NCBI RefSeq assembly: GCF_003206575.1
Contig: NZ_PZJO01000003.1
Coordinates: forward strand, 124,001 to 188,000
DNA: 64,000 bases
From: Salinicola endophyticus
GTDB lineage: Bacteria; Pseudomonadota; Gammaproteobacteria; Pseudomonadales; Halomonadaceae
Direction of reading: 5' to 3'
A program made the position numbers and the translations under genes. This document shows positions 35,545 to 43,767 of this stretch, piece after piece. The notes under the pieces are model-generated. The model did no database searches. It saw nothing but the letters and a program-made list of their open reading frames with translations, and was not told the origin of the DNA. How positions within the stretch are numbered: the first letter of the stretch is position 1; each line of letters starts with the position of its first letter.

Positions 35545-37619
35545 GCCTCGACGCCCCGGTCACCGAACTCGCCGGCGTCGGCGAAGCACTCGCGCTCAAG
35601 CTGGCCCGGCTGCGAATCGTCCAGATCGCCGATCTGCTGTTCCATCTGCCGCTGCGCTATCAGGATCGCACCCGGATCACCCCGATCGGCACCCTGCGGG
35701 CAGGGACCGAGGCGGTGGTCGAAGGTGAGGTGAGCGCCGCCGAGGTGATTCGCGGCCGCCGCCGCAGCCTGCTGGTGCGGCTCAAGGATGGCTCCGGCAT
35801 TCTCAGCCTGCGCTTCTTCCACTTCTCGCCTGCCCAGCAGCAGCAGTTCGTCAAGGGCGTCCAGGTGCGCTGCTTCGGCGAAGCCCGCGCCGGCAGCACC
35901 GGGCTGGAGATCTACCACCCCGAGTACCGTCTGGTGCAGAGCGAAGCGCCGCCGGTGGACGAGCACCTGACGCCGATCTATCCGGCCACCGAAGGACTCG
36001 CCCAGCCGCGCCTGCGGGCGCTGATCCAGCAGGCGCTGAAGCGCCTGGCAGAGGCGCCGGACGCGCTGCCGGAGTGGATTCCGGCGACGCTGCGCCAGCG
36101 CTTTCGCCTGCCCGGCCTGATCGAAGCGCTGCGCTACCTGCACGAGCCGCCGCCGGACGCCCCGCAGGAGGTGCTCGCCGCCGGGCGCCATCCGGCCCAG
36201 CGCCGGCTGGCGCTGGAGGAGCTGCTGGCGCACCAGCTGAGCCTGCGCCAGGTGCGGCTGCGCATTCAGACCGACGGTGCCCCGGGGCTCGCCGGCAGCG
36301 GCCATCTGCAGGCGCGTTTTCTGACCCAGCTACCGTTCTCGCTGACCCAGGCCCAGCGCCGCGTGCTCGACGAGATCGGGCGCGATCTCGAGCGCGAGGT
36401 GCCGATGCTGCGCCTGGTCCAGGGCGACGTCGGCTCGGGCAAGACGGTGGTCGCCGCCATGGCGGTACTGGCCGCGGTCGCCGGCGGCTGCCAGGCCGCC
36501 GTGATGGCGCCGACGGAGATTCTCGCCGAGCAGCACTTCCGCCAGTTCCGCAGCTGGCTCGAGCCGCTGGGCATCGAGGTGGGCTGGCTCGCCGGCAAGC
36601 TCAAGGGCAAGGCACGCGGCGACACCAAGGCGGCGATCGCCGATGGCCGCGCCCAGGTGGTGGTGGGCACCCATGCGCTGTTCCAGGACGACGTCATCTT
36701 CCAGCGCCTGGGCCTGGCGGTGATCGACGAGCAGCACCGTTTCGGCGTCCACCAGCGCCTGGCACTGCGCCAGAAGGGCGAGAATGGCGGCCTGACCCCG
36801 CACCAGCTGATCATGACCGCCACGCCGATCCCGCGCACCCTGGCGATGAGCGCCTACGCCGATCTCGATCTCTCGGTGATCGACGAGCTGCCGCCGGGGC
36901 GCACGCCGGTGCATACCGTGGCGGTGCCCGACGAGCGCCGTACCGAGGTGATCGAGCGTATCCGCAACGCCTGCGCCGAGGGGCGCCAGGCCTACTGGGT
37001 CTGCACCCTGATCGAGGAGTCGGAAGCGCTTACCTGCCAGGCTGCGGAAGTCACCCGCGAGACCCTGACCGAAGCGCTGCCGGAACTCCAGATCGGGCTG
37101 GTCCACGGGCGCATGAAGGCCGCCGAGAAGGGCGAGGTGATGGACGCCTTCAAGAGCGGCGAGCTCGACCTGCTGGTGGCGACCACGGTGATCGAGGTCG
37201 GCGTCGACGTGCCCAACGCCAGCCTGATGATCATCGAGAACCCGGAGCGCCTGGGGCTCTCCCAGCTGCATCAGCTGCGTGGCCGAGTCGGCCGCGGACG
37301 CGTCGACAGCTACTGCGTGCTGCTCTACCACCCGCCGCTGTCGCACCACTCCCGCGAGCGCCTGGGCATCCTGCGCGACACCACCGACGGCTTCAAGGTC
37401 GCCGAGAAGGATCTCGAACTGCGCGGCCCCGGCGAGGTACTGGGTACCCGTCAGACCGGCTTGGCGCAGATGAAGATCGCCGACCTGGAGCGCGACCGCG
37501 ACCTGCTCGATACCGTCACCGCGCTGGCGACGGCACTGCTCGAAGAGGCCCCCGACGTGGCGCCGGCACTGATCCAGCGCTGGCTCGGCGACGAGGCGGG
37601 GCGCTACGGGCAGGTCTAG
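35541..37619 (+). CDS. recG: ATP-dependent DNA helicase RecG
   Basis: 692 residues (E. coli 693). The N-terminal wedge/OB domain is about residues 1-240 (LLFHLPLRYQDRT, LRFFHFSPAQQQQF). Helicase motifs follow: Walker A VQGDVGSGKTVVAAMAVL (about 290), DEQH box VIDEQHRFGVHQRLALR (about 395), TATPIPRTLAM (motif III), and the C-terminal domain with VHGRMKAAEKGEVM, LVATTVIEVGVDVPNA and QLRGRVGRG. It remodels stalled replication forks and branched recombination intermediates. It overlaps oxyR, an arrangement found in Pseudomonas and relatives. Confidence 0.97.
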   Translation: MSLDAPVTELAGVGEALALKLARLRIVQIADLLFHLPLRYQDRTRITPIGTLRAGTEAVVEGEVSAAEVIRGRRRSLLVRLKDGSGILSLRFFHFSPAQQQQFVKGVQVRCFGEARAGSTGLEIYHPEYRLVQSEAPPVDEHLTPIYPATEGLAQPRLRALIQQALKRLAEAPDALPEWIPATLRQRFRLPGLIEALRYLHEPPPDAPQEVLAAGRHPAQRRLALEELLAHQLSLRQVRLRIQTDGAPGLAGSGHLQARFLTQLPFSLTQAQRRVLDEIGRDLEREVPMLRLVQGDVGSGKTVVAAMAVLAAVAGGCQAAVMAPTEILAEQHFRQFRSWLEPLGIEVGWLAGKLKGKARGDTKAAIADGRAQVVVGTHALFQDDVIFQRLGLAVIDEQHRFGVHQRLALRQKGENGGLTPHQLIMTATPIPRTLAMSAYADLDLSVIDELPPGRTPVHTVAVPDERRTEVIERIRNACAEGRQAYWVCTLIEESEALTCQAAEVTRETLTEALPELQIGLVHGRMKAAEKGEVMDAFKSGELDLLVATTVIEVGVDVPNASLMIIENPERLGLSQLHQLRGRVGRGRVDSYCVLLYHPPLSHHSRERLGILRDTTDGFKVAEKDLELRGPGEVLGTRQTGLAQMKIADLERDRDLLDTVTALATALLEEAPDVAPALIQRWLGDEAGRYGQV

Positions 37620-37643
37620 GCGAGCCTATCCATTCCACGGTGT

Positions 37644-37735
37644 AAGTGATGTCTGTCTGACGCTGTAAGCCATTTCCGTCTGGCGCTGTAAGCCATTTGC
37701 GCTAGACGAAATAGACAGACATCTCATGCACTTAT
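37644..37735. repeat. Inverted and tandem repeats in the recG-lodA gap
   Basis: ATGTCTGTCT (37649-37658) and its exact complement AGACAGACAT (37713-37722) face each other, with AAGTG and CACTT outside them. Between lie two 23-bp tandem units sharing CGCTGTAAGCCATTT, at 37655-37677 and 37678-37700. The pattern of inverted ends with internal multiple repeats resembles the termini of some insertion sequences (for example the IS21 family). No transposase is present. The rest of the 288-bp gap has no gene; the lodA promoter should be here. Confidence 0.65.
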
Positions 37736-37907
37736 CCGTCCTTTTACTTAGTCATTTCGCATTAGTCATTGCTATGTTTCCTCATAGCGAGTCTTCCGGC
37801 GTGGAAGGCTGACGATCGCCAGTGGCCGCTCCGACTCGCCCCGGGAGCGGTGCCGCCATACCAGGACGGCGCCGCCGACAGCAGCGAATGTGCGCAGGGA
37901 GGTCGGC

Positions 37908-39908
37908 ATGGCCGGTCACTACGAGATCCATCCACGCATCGGCGTGGCACGCCTGGGTAACAGCCCGGACGAATTCTATCTAGCACCGGAGCGTATCGGT
38001 GGACTGCCGATCCATTGCGACGCCTCGGGCAATACCATCGATAGCGATGGCAAGCCTTCACCGGTGCGGCAGTTCAAGGACAGCATCGGCAGAATCAAGC
38101 GCCAGGCGGCCAAGTTCCAGGTCTTCGCGCGCGACGCTGAGGGCTCACGCGCGGTCTCGCTCGATGATGACGACATCGAGAAGATCGTCTGGACGGTGCA
38201 CATCGCCAACAAGAAGCCGGTCTGGTACACCTTCTCCGAGCTGCAGGGCAATCTCGAGTTCGGTGCCGCCAACAGCTATGCCAACCAGCACGTTCCGGTC
38301 AACAATCCCGATGTCATCGGCGACAAGGCACGCCAGCGGCTGATCATCGACCCCGGCCCGCGTCATATCGAGCACCCCGGCGACCGGGTCGCCTTCTCGC
38401 GCTACAACATTCCCGACGACTACCCCTGCGGCAGCTTTCCGCCACTCAATGCCGGCGGCGAGCAGATCGACTCGCTCGGCGAGCTCCGACTCGACGACGC
38501 CGGCAACCTGATCGCTCTCAGCGGATTCGGCCAGGTCACCGGCACCGGCGATATCACCTCTTTCCGCGGCGCCGCCGGTTACTGGGACGACATCGCCGAC
38601 GGTTACGTGCTCGCCACCGTGCATCTGACCAGTGGTGAGACGGTCGAGGCCGAGGCCGGCTGGCTGTTGATCGGCAGTCCCAAGTACGCCCCCGAGCTGG
38701 TCAACATCACCACACTGCACGATACCGCCTACGACGTCGCGATCCGCCATATGAACGCCGACCCGGCGATCTACCGCGAGAACTGCGACTCCGCCGGCGC
38801 CTTTCCGAGCCACGCCGGTTACACCCCGTTGGCCGGCTACGACCCCGAGTACGAAGTCGACTACGAGACCCAGGTCAAGCCGATCATCGAACGAATGCAG
38901 GGCTATCGCTGGGTTGCCGACATCCCCTATCTCAACGACTTCGCCAACCCCGGCTTCGATCTGCGCGATGCCTCGTCAGGCAATGCCGAACATCGCTGGC
39001 GCTACTTCGGTTACTTCCGCGTGCCGGTTCTACCGCTCGATTACGCCGAGTGGATCGACAAGGTGCCCAACGGCCCCAACCAGCTGTTCTCGAACGACGG
39101 CATCCCGCTGATGCCGCTCAATTCCGGCGATAACTCGGTGACCAACCAGGGCCCCATCTACAAGTTCGAGACCCTCTCGCCGACTCAGTACTTCTTCCTG
39201 CACCAGTGGGCGGCCGGCAAGTTCCGCACTGGCGCCGCCAAACCACGCGACCTGGCCGAACGGCTCGACGAAGCCCACACCGGCAATTGCGTCGGCGCGC
39301 CCTTCTCACCCGGCATCGAAACCACCTGGATCGTGCGCAACGCCCCCATCTATCGGGCTCCGCTACAGCTCAAGCTGGCGCATCATCAGAATGGCGACGC
39401 GCACTTGCAGGCTTACTACCGGGAACACGGCCTGAGCCCCACCGCCGACGAAGCCGAGGGTCAAGGCTGTGAACCGGGCGATCTGACCAAGCGCATGGCG
39501 ATCCCGTGGCAGGCCGACTTCCACGAATGCACGGTGCAGACGCCCAACATCACCAACCCGAGCATCAACCAGTTCGCCGACGGTACCGGCATCCAGGTGC
39601 CGCCGACGTTCTATGTTTACTGGTGGCCACCGCAGAGTCCCATGCACGTTGTCACCGGTGACATCGAGCCCGATGCTCAGGTGCTGGACGCGGTGGTCTC
39701 GCGCATCGACGACCAGACGGTGATCGCCGCCGGACAGCGGGTCCCCTATCAGCGCGGTATCGACTCGACCGCCGCGATCATCGCCAACTGGAGCCGGCTC
39801 GGTTTCATCGTCAATCAGGGCCCCGAGGGCTTCCCCTACTTCGTCGAGCGTGAACGTAACCATGCCGCCCTGGCGCAAGGCGTGATCCAACGCGCCTCTG
39901 CCACATGA
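37908..39908 (+). CDS. lodA: LodA/GoxA-like CTQ-dependent amino-acid oxidase
   Basis: 666 residues from ATG 37908, preceded by AGGGAGG (a GTG at 37890 is less likely). The start EIHPRIGVARLGNSPDEFYL is typical of LodA proteins. They use a cysteine tryptophylquinone (CTQ) made from their own Cys and Trp. Here PWQADFHEC places a Cys at 541, and YVYWWPPQSP puts Trp at 572-573, matching the CTQ motifs of the family. Known members are L-lysine epsilon-oxidase and glycine oxidase, both releasing hydrogen peroxide and acting as antibacterial proteins; the substrate here is not readable. No signal peptide is seen. lodB overlaps its stop (ATGA). Confidence 0.85.
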   Translation: MAGHYEIHPRIGVARLGNSPDEFYLAPERIGGLPIHCDASGNTIDSDGKPSPVRQFKDSIGRIKRQAAKFQVFARDAEGSRAVSLDDDDIEKIVWTVHIANKKPVWYTFSELQGNLEFGAANSYANQHVPVNNPDVIGDKARQRLIIDPGPRHIEHPGDRVAFSRYNIPDDYPCGSFPPLNAGGEQIDSLGELRLDDAGNLIALSGFGQVTGTGDITSFRGAAGYWDDIADGYVLATVHLTSGETVEAEAGWLLIGSPKYAPELVNITTLHDTAYDVAIRHMNADPAIYRENCDSAGAFPSHAGYTPLAGYDPEYEVDYETQVKPIIERMQGYRWVADIPYLNDFANPGFDLRDASSGNAEHRWRYFGYFRVPVLPLDYAEWIDKVPNGPNQLFSNDGIPLMPLNSGDNSVTNQGPIYKFETLSPTQYFFLHQWAAGKFRTGAAKPRDLAERLDEAHTGNCVGAPFSPGIETTWIVRNAPIYRAPLQLKLAHHQNGDAHLQAYYREHGLSPTADEAEGQGCEPGDLTKRMAIPWQADFHECTVQTPNITNPSINQFADGTGIQVPPTFYVYWWPPQSPMHVVTGDIEPDAQVLDAVVSRIDDQTVIAAGQRVPYQRGIDSTAAIIANWSRLGFIVNQGPEGFPYFVERERNHAALAQGVIQRASAT

Positions 39909-41272
39909 GCCGGTCATCGGCGGCGCGGCTCTGGGATGTGGTGATCCTGGGTGGCGGGCCGGCGGGTAGTGCCGCCGGTCTCACGCTGCTGCAGCGCGAC
40001 GATCTCGCCATCGCCATGGTCGAGGCCGACCACTACGACGGACCCCGTATCGGCGAGTCCCTTTCGCCAGGGGCCCGTCCCCTGCTCGACTACCTCGGTA
40101 TCTGGGAGCGCTTTCGCGCCACCCAGCCGCTGGCATCGTTCGGTAGTCTCGCCGCCTGGGGCGGCGAGACACCCCAGGCGCTCGACTATCTGTTCACGCT
40201 ACACGGCAACGGCTGGAGTCTCGATCGGACCGGTTTCGATCGCCTGCTGGCCGAGACGTTCCAAGAGCGTGGCGGCCGCCTGTGGCAACGGACCCGCTTA
40301 CGGGCTGCGCAACGTCTACCGTCGGGGGAGTGGGAACTGCAGCTGCAGGGGGAAGAGACGAGTCCGCGTTCGCTGCGCACCCGATTCCTGATCGACGCCA
40401 CCGGGCGCAGCGGACGCCTTGCACGCCACATCGGCACGGTCCGCTGCCACGAGGACCGGCTGGTCGGCGTCGCGCGTATCGCACAGTTGCCGGAGACAGC
40501 CGCGATCCCGTCGGCCATCCATGTCGAGGCATGCGATGACGGCTGGTGGTACGCGGCCCCCTTGCCGGAGCGCCGTCTGGTGGTGGTGGCGATGAGCGAT
40601 GCCGATCTGATCGGTGAACGGCGGCTGACCGACGCTCAGTGCTGGCAGCAACGGCTGGCAGCGATGCCACTGATCGCGCCGCTGACCGAGGGGGTGCGTT
40701 TCACCACGCCCCCACGCGGTTTTCCCGCACACACCTCGCGTCTCGTCGCCCCCGGGGGCGACGGCTGGGTCGCCGTCGGCGATGCGGCCACGGCACGCGA
40801 TCCCCTGTCCTCGACAGGCATTCCCTATGCACTGGGCAGCGGCATCCACGGCGCCCTGGTCGCGGTCAATGCGTTGACCCACAACGCCGACATGCTACCC
40901 AGTTACGCGCGGAGCCTGAACGATGACTACCAGCAATACCTGAACTCACGCTGGAACATCTACCGCCGCGAAACGCGCTGGCCGGACCAGCGGTTCTGGC
41001 AACGCCGGCGCACCCGGGTCGAGCTGGACCCCATGACGCCCCTGTCTGACGTGGCGCCGGCGACCCGGCTCGATGCAACCAACCCGGTGCATCTGACACC
41101 TGGCCAGGCGCGGGCCCTGCTCGCCCACTGTCGATCGGGCGCTTCCTCCCACCAGGTGGTCCGCGATTTTGCCGAGTGCCATCCGGAACTGCCCGATCAA
41201 CGCATCATTCTCGGCCTGCAGGAGCTGGCCGAGGCGGGATTGGTCACGCTGGAGCGAGCCGTGGCGTCATGA
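39905..41272 (+). CDS. lodB: LodB-like FAD-dependent maturase for CTQ formation
   Basis: 455 residues. VVILGGGPAGSAAGLTLLQR is the FAD-binding GxGxxG site, and GPRIGESLSPGARPLLDYLG is the tryptophan-halogenase-like block; RFLIDATGRSGRLARHIG and VAVGDAATARDPLSSTGIPYAL (cut here to its core GDAATARDPLSSTG) are further FAD contacts. LodB proteins are needed to build the CTQ of their LodA partner. The last 62 residues (394-455) form a distinct small domain (LTPGQARALLAHCRSGAS then LQELAEAGLVTL) that looks like a winged helix. The tight overlap with lodA supports a partner-specific role. Confidence 0.85.
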   Translation: MSRSSAARLWDVVILGGGPAGSAAGLTLLQRDDLAIAMVEADHYDGPRIGESLSPGARPLLDYLGIWERFRATQPLASFGSLAAWGGETPQALDYLFTLHGNGWSLDRTGFDRLLAETFQERGGRLWQRTRLRAAQRLPSGEWELQLQGEETSPRSLRTRFLIDATGRSGRLARHIGTVRCHEDRLVGVARIAQLPETAAIPSAIHVEACDDGWWYAAPLPERRLVVVAMSDADLIGERRLTDAQCWQQRLAAMPLIAPLTEGVRFTTPPRGFPAHTSRLVAPGGDGWVAVGDAATARDPLSSTGIPYALGSGIHGALVAVNALTHNADMLPSYARSLNDDYQQYLNSRWNIYRRETRWPDQRFWQRRRTRVELDPMTPLSDVAPATRLDATNPVHLTPGQARALLAHCRSGASSHQVVRDFAECHPELPDQRIILGLQELAEAGLVTLERAVAS

Positions 41273-41347
41273 CGGGCGAGCGTTCTCGGCCGGGTTTTGG
41301 CCGCTGGGCAGGCGGCGGGCGTAGCGGCAGCGATACGGCGCGACGTC

Positions 41348-41812
41348 TCAGCCCAGCGGCAGCCGGTTGGTCGACTTGACCTCGCGCAGCGACAGGCTGG
41401 AGCGGATATTGGTCACCCCCGGCAGCCGCCGCAGCTCGCGCTCCACGAACCGGCTGTAGTCGTCCAGATCCTTGGCCACGATGATCAGCAGGAAGTCGTC
41501 ATCGCCGGTGGTGTTGTGGCAGGCGAGAATATTGGGGCTGGCGTTGACGATGCGCTCGAACGTCGCCACCGAGCCGGCATGGTGCTCCGAGCAGTTGAGC
41601 TGGACGAAGGCCAGCACCCCCAGCCCCAACCGCTTGCGATCCAGGTTGGCCTGATAGCCGGTGATCAGCTTCTCCTCTTCCAGCCGCTTGAGCCGCCGCC
41701 AGCACGGCGTCTCGCTCAATGCCAGGCGCTCGGCCAGCTTGGCGTTGGTCATGCGGCCATCCTGCTGGAGCAGATCCAGCAGGCGCAGGTTGATGTCATC
41801 CAGCGGCTTCAA
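41348..41812 (-). CDS. Lrp/AsnC family transcriptional regulator
   Basis: 154 residues from TTG 41812, chosen because AAGGA stands 7 bases upstream; a GTG at 41860 would add 16 residues but has no ribosome site. The helix-turn-helix is at about 20-45 ([20 protein letters not shown]), followed by the RAM domain ([20 protein letters not shown]). It is divergent from the alcohol dehydrogenase gene starting at 41981 and converges on lodB with a 75-bp gap. It may control the dehydrogenase or respond to an amino acid linked with lodAB; neither is shown by sequence. Confidence 0.88.
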   Translation of the reverse strand: MKPLDDINLRLLDLLQQDGRMTNAKLAERLALSETPCWRRLKRLEEEKLITGYQANLDRKRLGLGVLAFVQLNCSEHHAGSVATFERIVNASPNILACHNTTGDDDFLLIIVAKDLDDYSRFVERELRRLPGVTNIRSSLSLREVKSTNRLPLG

Positions 41813-41980
41813 GGAAAGATCCTTCTCTATTTTGGCGATTCGATAGAACAAGCTTGCCACCTGGCCGCGATAGGGGGAAATAACGCAAAGCTATTTCGGC
41901 CATCCGCGGTAGCCTGTCTCACAGGGTCGGCCATTGTTCGCGCCGCGTCTCTCCCACTCTCCAGCGTACGAGTCATCGCC

Positions 41981-43033
41981 ATGAAAGCCGTGGTCTTCGA
42001 AAGCTTCCAGACACCCCCCAGTATCCAGACCGTGCCCGATCCCTCACCCGAGCCCCACGGCGTGGTGGTGCGGGTGGAGGCGTCGGGGCTGTGCCGCAGC
42101 GACTGGCACGCCTGGATGGGGCACGACAGCGACATCGTGCTGCCCCACGTCCCCGGACACGAGCTGGCCGGCACCATCGTCGCGGTGGGCAAGGAGGTGA
42201 CCCGCTGGCAGCCGGGGGCGCGGGTCACCGTGCCCTTCGTCAGCGGCTGCGGCGCCTGCCACGAGTGCCGCAGCGGCCACCAGCAGGTGTGCCACCATCA
42301 GGTGCAGCCCGGTTTCACCCAGTGGGGCTCCTACGCCGAGTACACCAGCCTGCAGCATGCCGATCTCAACCTGGTCGCGCTGCCCGAGAGCATGGACTTC
42401 GCCACCGCCGCAGGCCTCGGCTGTCGTTTCGCCACCGCTTTCCGCGCGGTGGTCGATCAGGGCCGGGTCAGCGGCGGGCAGTGGGTCAGCGTCTACGGCT
42501 GTGGTGGGGTCGGCCTCTCGGCGATCATGATCGCCAGCGCCCTGGGTGCCCAGGTGGTAGCTGTGGATATCGACGACGCCAAGCTGCGCCTGGCCCAGGC
42601 GCTCGGCGCCACGGTGACGCTGAATGCCAAGCAGTGTGCGGATGTCGTCGAGGCGGTCCGCGAACTGAGCCAGGGCGGTGCCCACGTCTCCCTGGATGCG
42701 CTGGGCAGCCAGCTCACCTGCCAGAACTCGATCCTGAGCCTGCGCACCCGGGGCAAGCATGTGCAGGTGGGGCTGATGGCGGGGGATCAGCAGTCGCCGC
42801 AGCTGCCCATGCACCGGGTCATCGCCGAGGAGCTGGAGATTCTGGGCAGCCACGGCATGCAGGCGCACCGCTACGGCGCCATGCTCGACATGGTCCGTCA
42901 CGGCCGTCTCGACCCGGCGCGGCTGGTCGGCCAGCGTATTGGCCTGGCCGAGGCGCCGGCGGCGCTGATGGCGATGGATTCGTTCCAGGGTGTGGGGGCC
43001 ACGGTGATCACCGACTTTTCATGTGCCCCCTAA
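41981..43033 (+). CDS. Zinc-dependent alcohol dehydrogenase (MDR family)
   Basis: 350 residues from ATG 41981. Catalytic zinc ligands: [10 protein letters not shown] (Cys38 region) and [13 protein letters not shown] (His-Glu). The structural zinc lobe has Cys residues in [16 protein letters not shown]. The nucleotide fold begins [20 protein letters not shown], and the Asp of [11 protein letters not shown] favours NAD over NADP. It oxidises an alcohol of unknown type. It is preceded by a divergent Lrp regulator and followed by a hairpin shared with the convergent otnC gene. Confidence 0.9.
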   Translation: MKAVVFESFQTPPSIQTVPDPSPEPHGVVVRVEASGLCRSDWHAWMGHDSDIVLPHVPGHELAGTIVAVGKEVTRWQPGARVTVPFVSGCGACHECRSGHQQVCHHQVQPGFTQWGSYAEYTSLQHADLNLVALPESMDFATAAGLGCRFATAFRAVVDQGRVSGGQWVSVYGCGGVGLSAIMIASALGAQVVAVDIDDAKLRLAQALGATVTLNAKQCADVVEAVRELSQGGAHVSLDALGSQLTCQNSILSLRTRGKHVQVGLMAGDQQSPQLPMHRVIAEELEILGSHGMQAHRYGAMLDMVRHGRLDPARLVGQRIGLAEAPAALMAMDSFQGVGATVITDFSCAP

Positions 43034-43049
43034 ACGCGTGACGCCAACT

Positions 43050-43072
43050 GCCTGCGCCCGTTGGGCGCAGGC
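43050..43072. terminator. Bidirectional hairpin between alcohol dehydrogenase and otnC
   Basis: A 10-bp stem GCCTGCGCCC/GGGCGCAGGC with a 3-base loop between two convergent genes; T-rich sequence follows on the plus strand (CTTCCACTCTTCTCCTTC). Likely terminator. Confidence 0.6.
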
Positions 43073-43107
43073 ATGTCCTTCCACTCTTCTCCTTCTAATT
43101 CTCCTGC

Positions 43108-43767
43108 TCAGCTCTCCCACTCGGCGCCGAACACCTCCTTGAGCTCCTCGATCTGCGACCGGGTGAGCTCGCGGTAGGGCTTGTCGCGCAGCAGCAGATA
43201 GAGCTTGGCGGTCTCCTCCAGCTCCTCGGCGGCGCTGACCGTGGCGTCGAGCGTCTTGCCGGTCACCACCGGGCCGTGATTGGCCAGCAGCACGGCGGCG
43301 TGCTTGGGCGCGTAGCGGGCGATGTCGTCACCCAGCCGCACATCGCCGGGGCGGCGGTACGGCAGCAGCGGCAGGTTGCCGATGCGCATCACGAAGTAAG
43401 GGGTGATCGGCGGCAGCGCGTTGTGTGGGTCGAGATCGTCGAGACAGGCCACCGCGCTGGAGTAGCTCGAGTGCAGGTGGACGATCGCCTGCGCCGCCGG
43501 CCGATGGCGGTAGTACGCCAGATGGAAGAAGTACTCCTTGCTCGGCGGCTCGCCGCCGAGATGGTTGCCTTCCCAATCGAGCAGGCTGATCTCTTCCGGC
43601 TCGAGTTCGCCCATGCAGGAGTTGGTCGGCGTGCACAACCAGCGCTGCTCGTCGAAGCGCACGCTGATGTTGCCGCTGGTCCCCGGACTCAGGCCGCGGG
43701 CGTAGAGTCGCTGGCCCAGGGTGGCGATGCGCTGGCGTAACTGATGTTCGGTGGTGGCGTTGCTCAT
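43108..43767 (-). CDS. otnC: 3-oxo-tetronate 4-phosphate decarboxylase (class II aldolase family)
   Basis: 219 residues from ATG 43767, which overlaps the otnK stop (ATGA). GLSPGTSGNISVRFDEQRWL and CTPTNSCMGELEPEEIS are the family start. HLHSSYSSAVACLDDLD supplies the HxH metal ligands, and VLLANHGPVVTGK the third His. OtnC enzymes decarboxylate 3-oxo-tetronate 4-phosphate to dihydroxyacetone phosphate in four-carbon sugar-acid catabolism. Pairing with an OtnK-type kinase makes this assignment stronger than for a lone aldolase II protein. Confidence 0.88.
   Translation of the reverse strand: MSNATTEHQLRQRIATLGQRLYARGLSPGTSGNISVRFDEQRWLCTPTNSCMGELEPEEISLLDWEGNHLGGEPPSKEYFFHLAYYRHRPAAQAIVHLHSSYSSAVACLDDLDPHNALPPITPYFVMRIGNLPLLPYRRPGDVRLGDDIARYAPKHAAVLLANHGPVVTGKTLDATVSAAEELEETAKLYLLLRDKPYRELTRSQIEELKEVFGAEWES

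Noticed and set aside
37908-41272. Genomic island or prophage around lodAB
   Set aside because: No integrase, tRNA target or phage gene is near; flanks are ordinary chromosomal genes. Only the repeat upstream of lodA hints at mobility.
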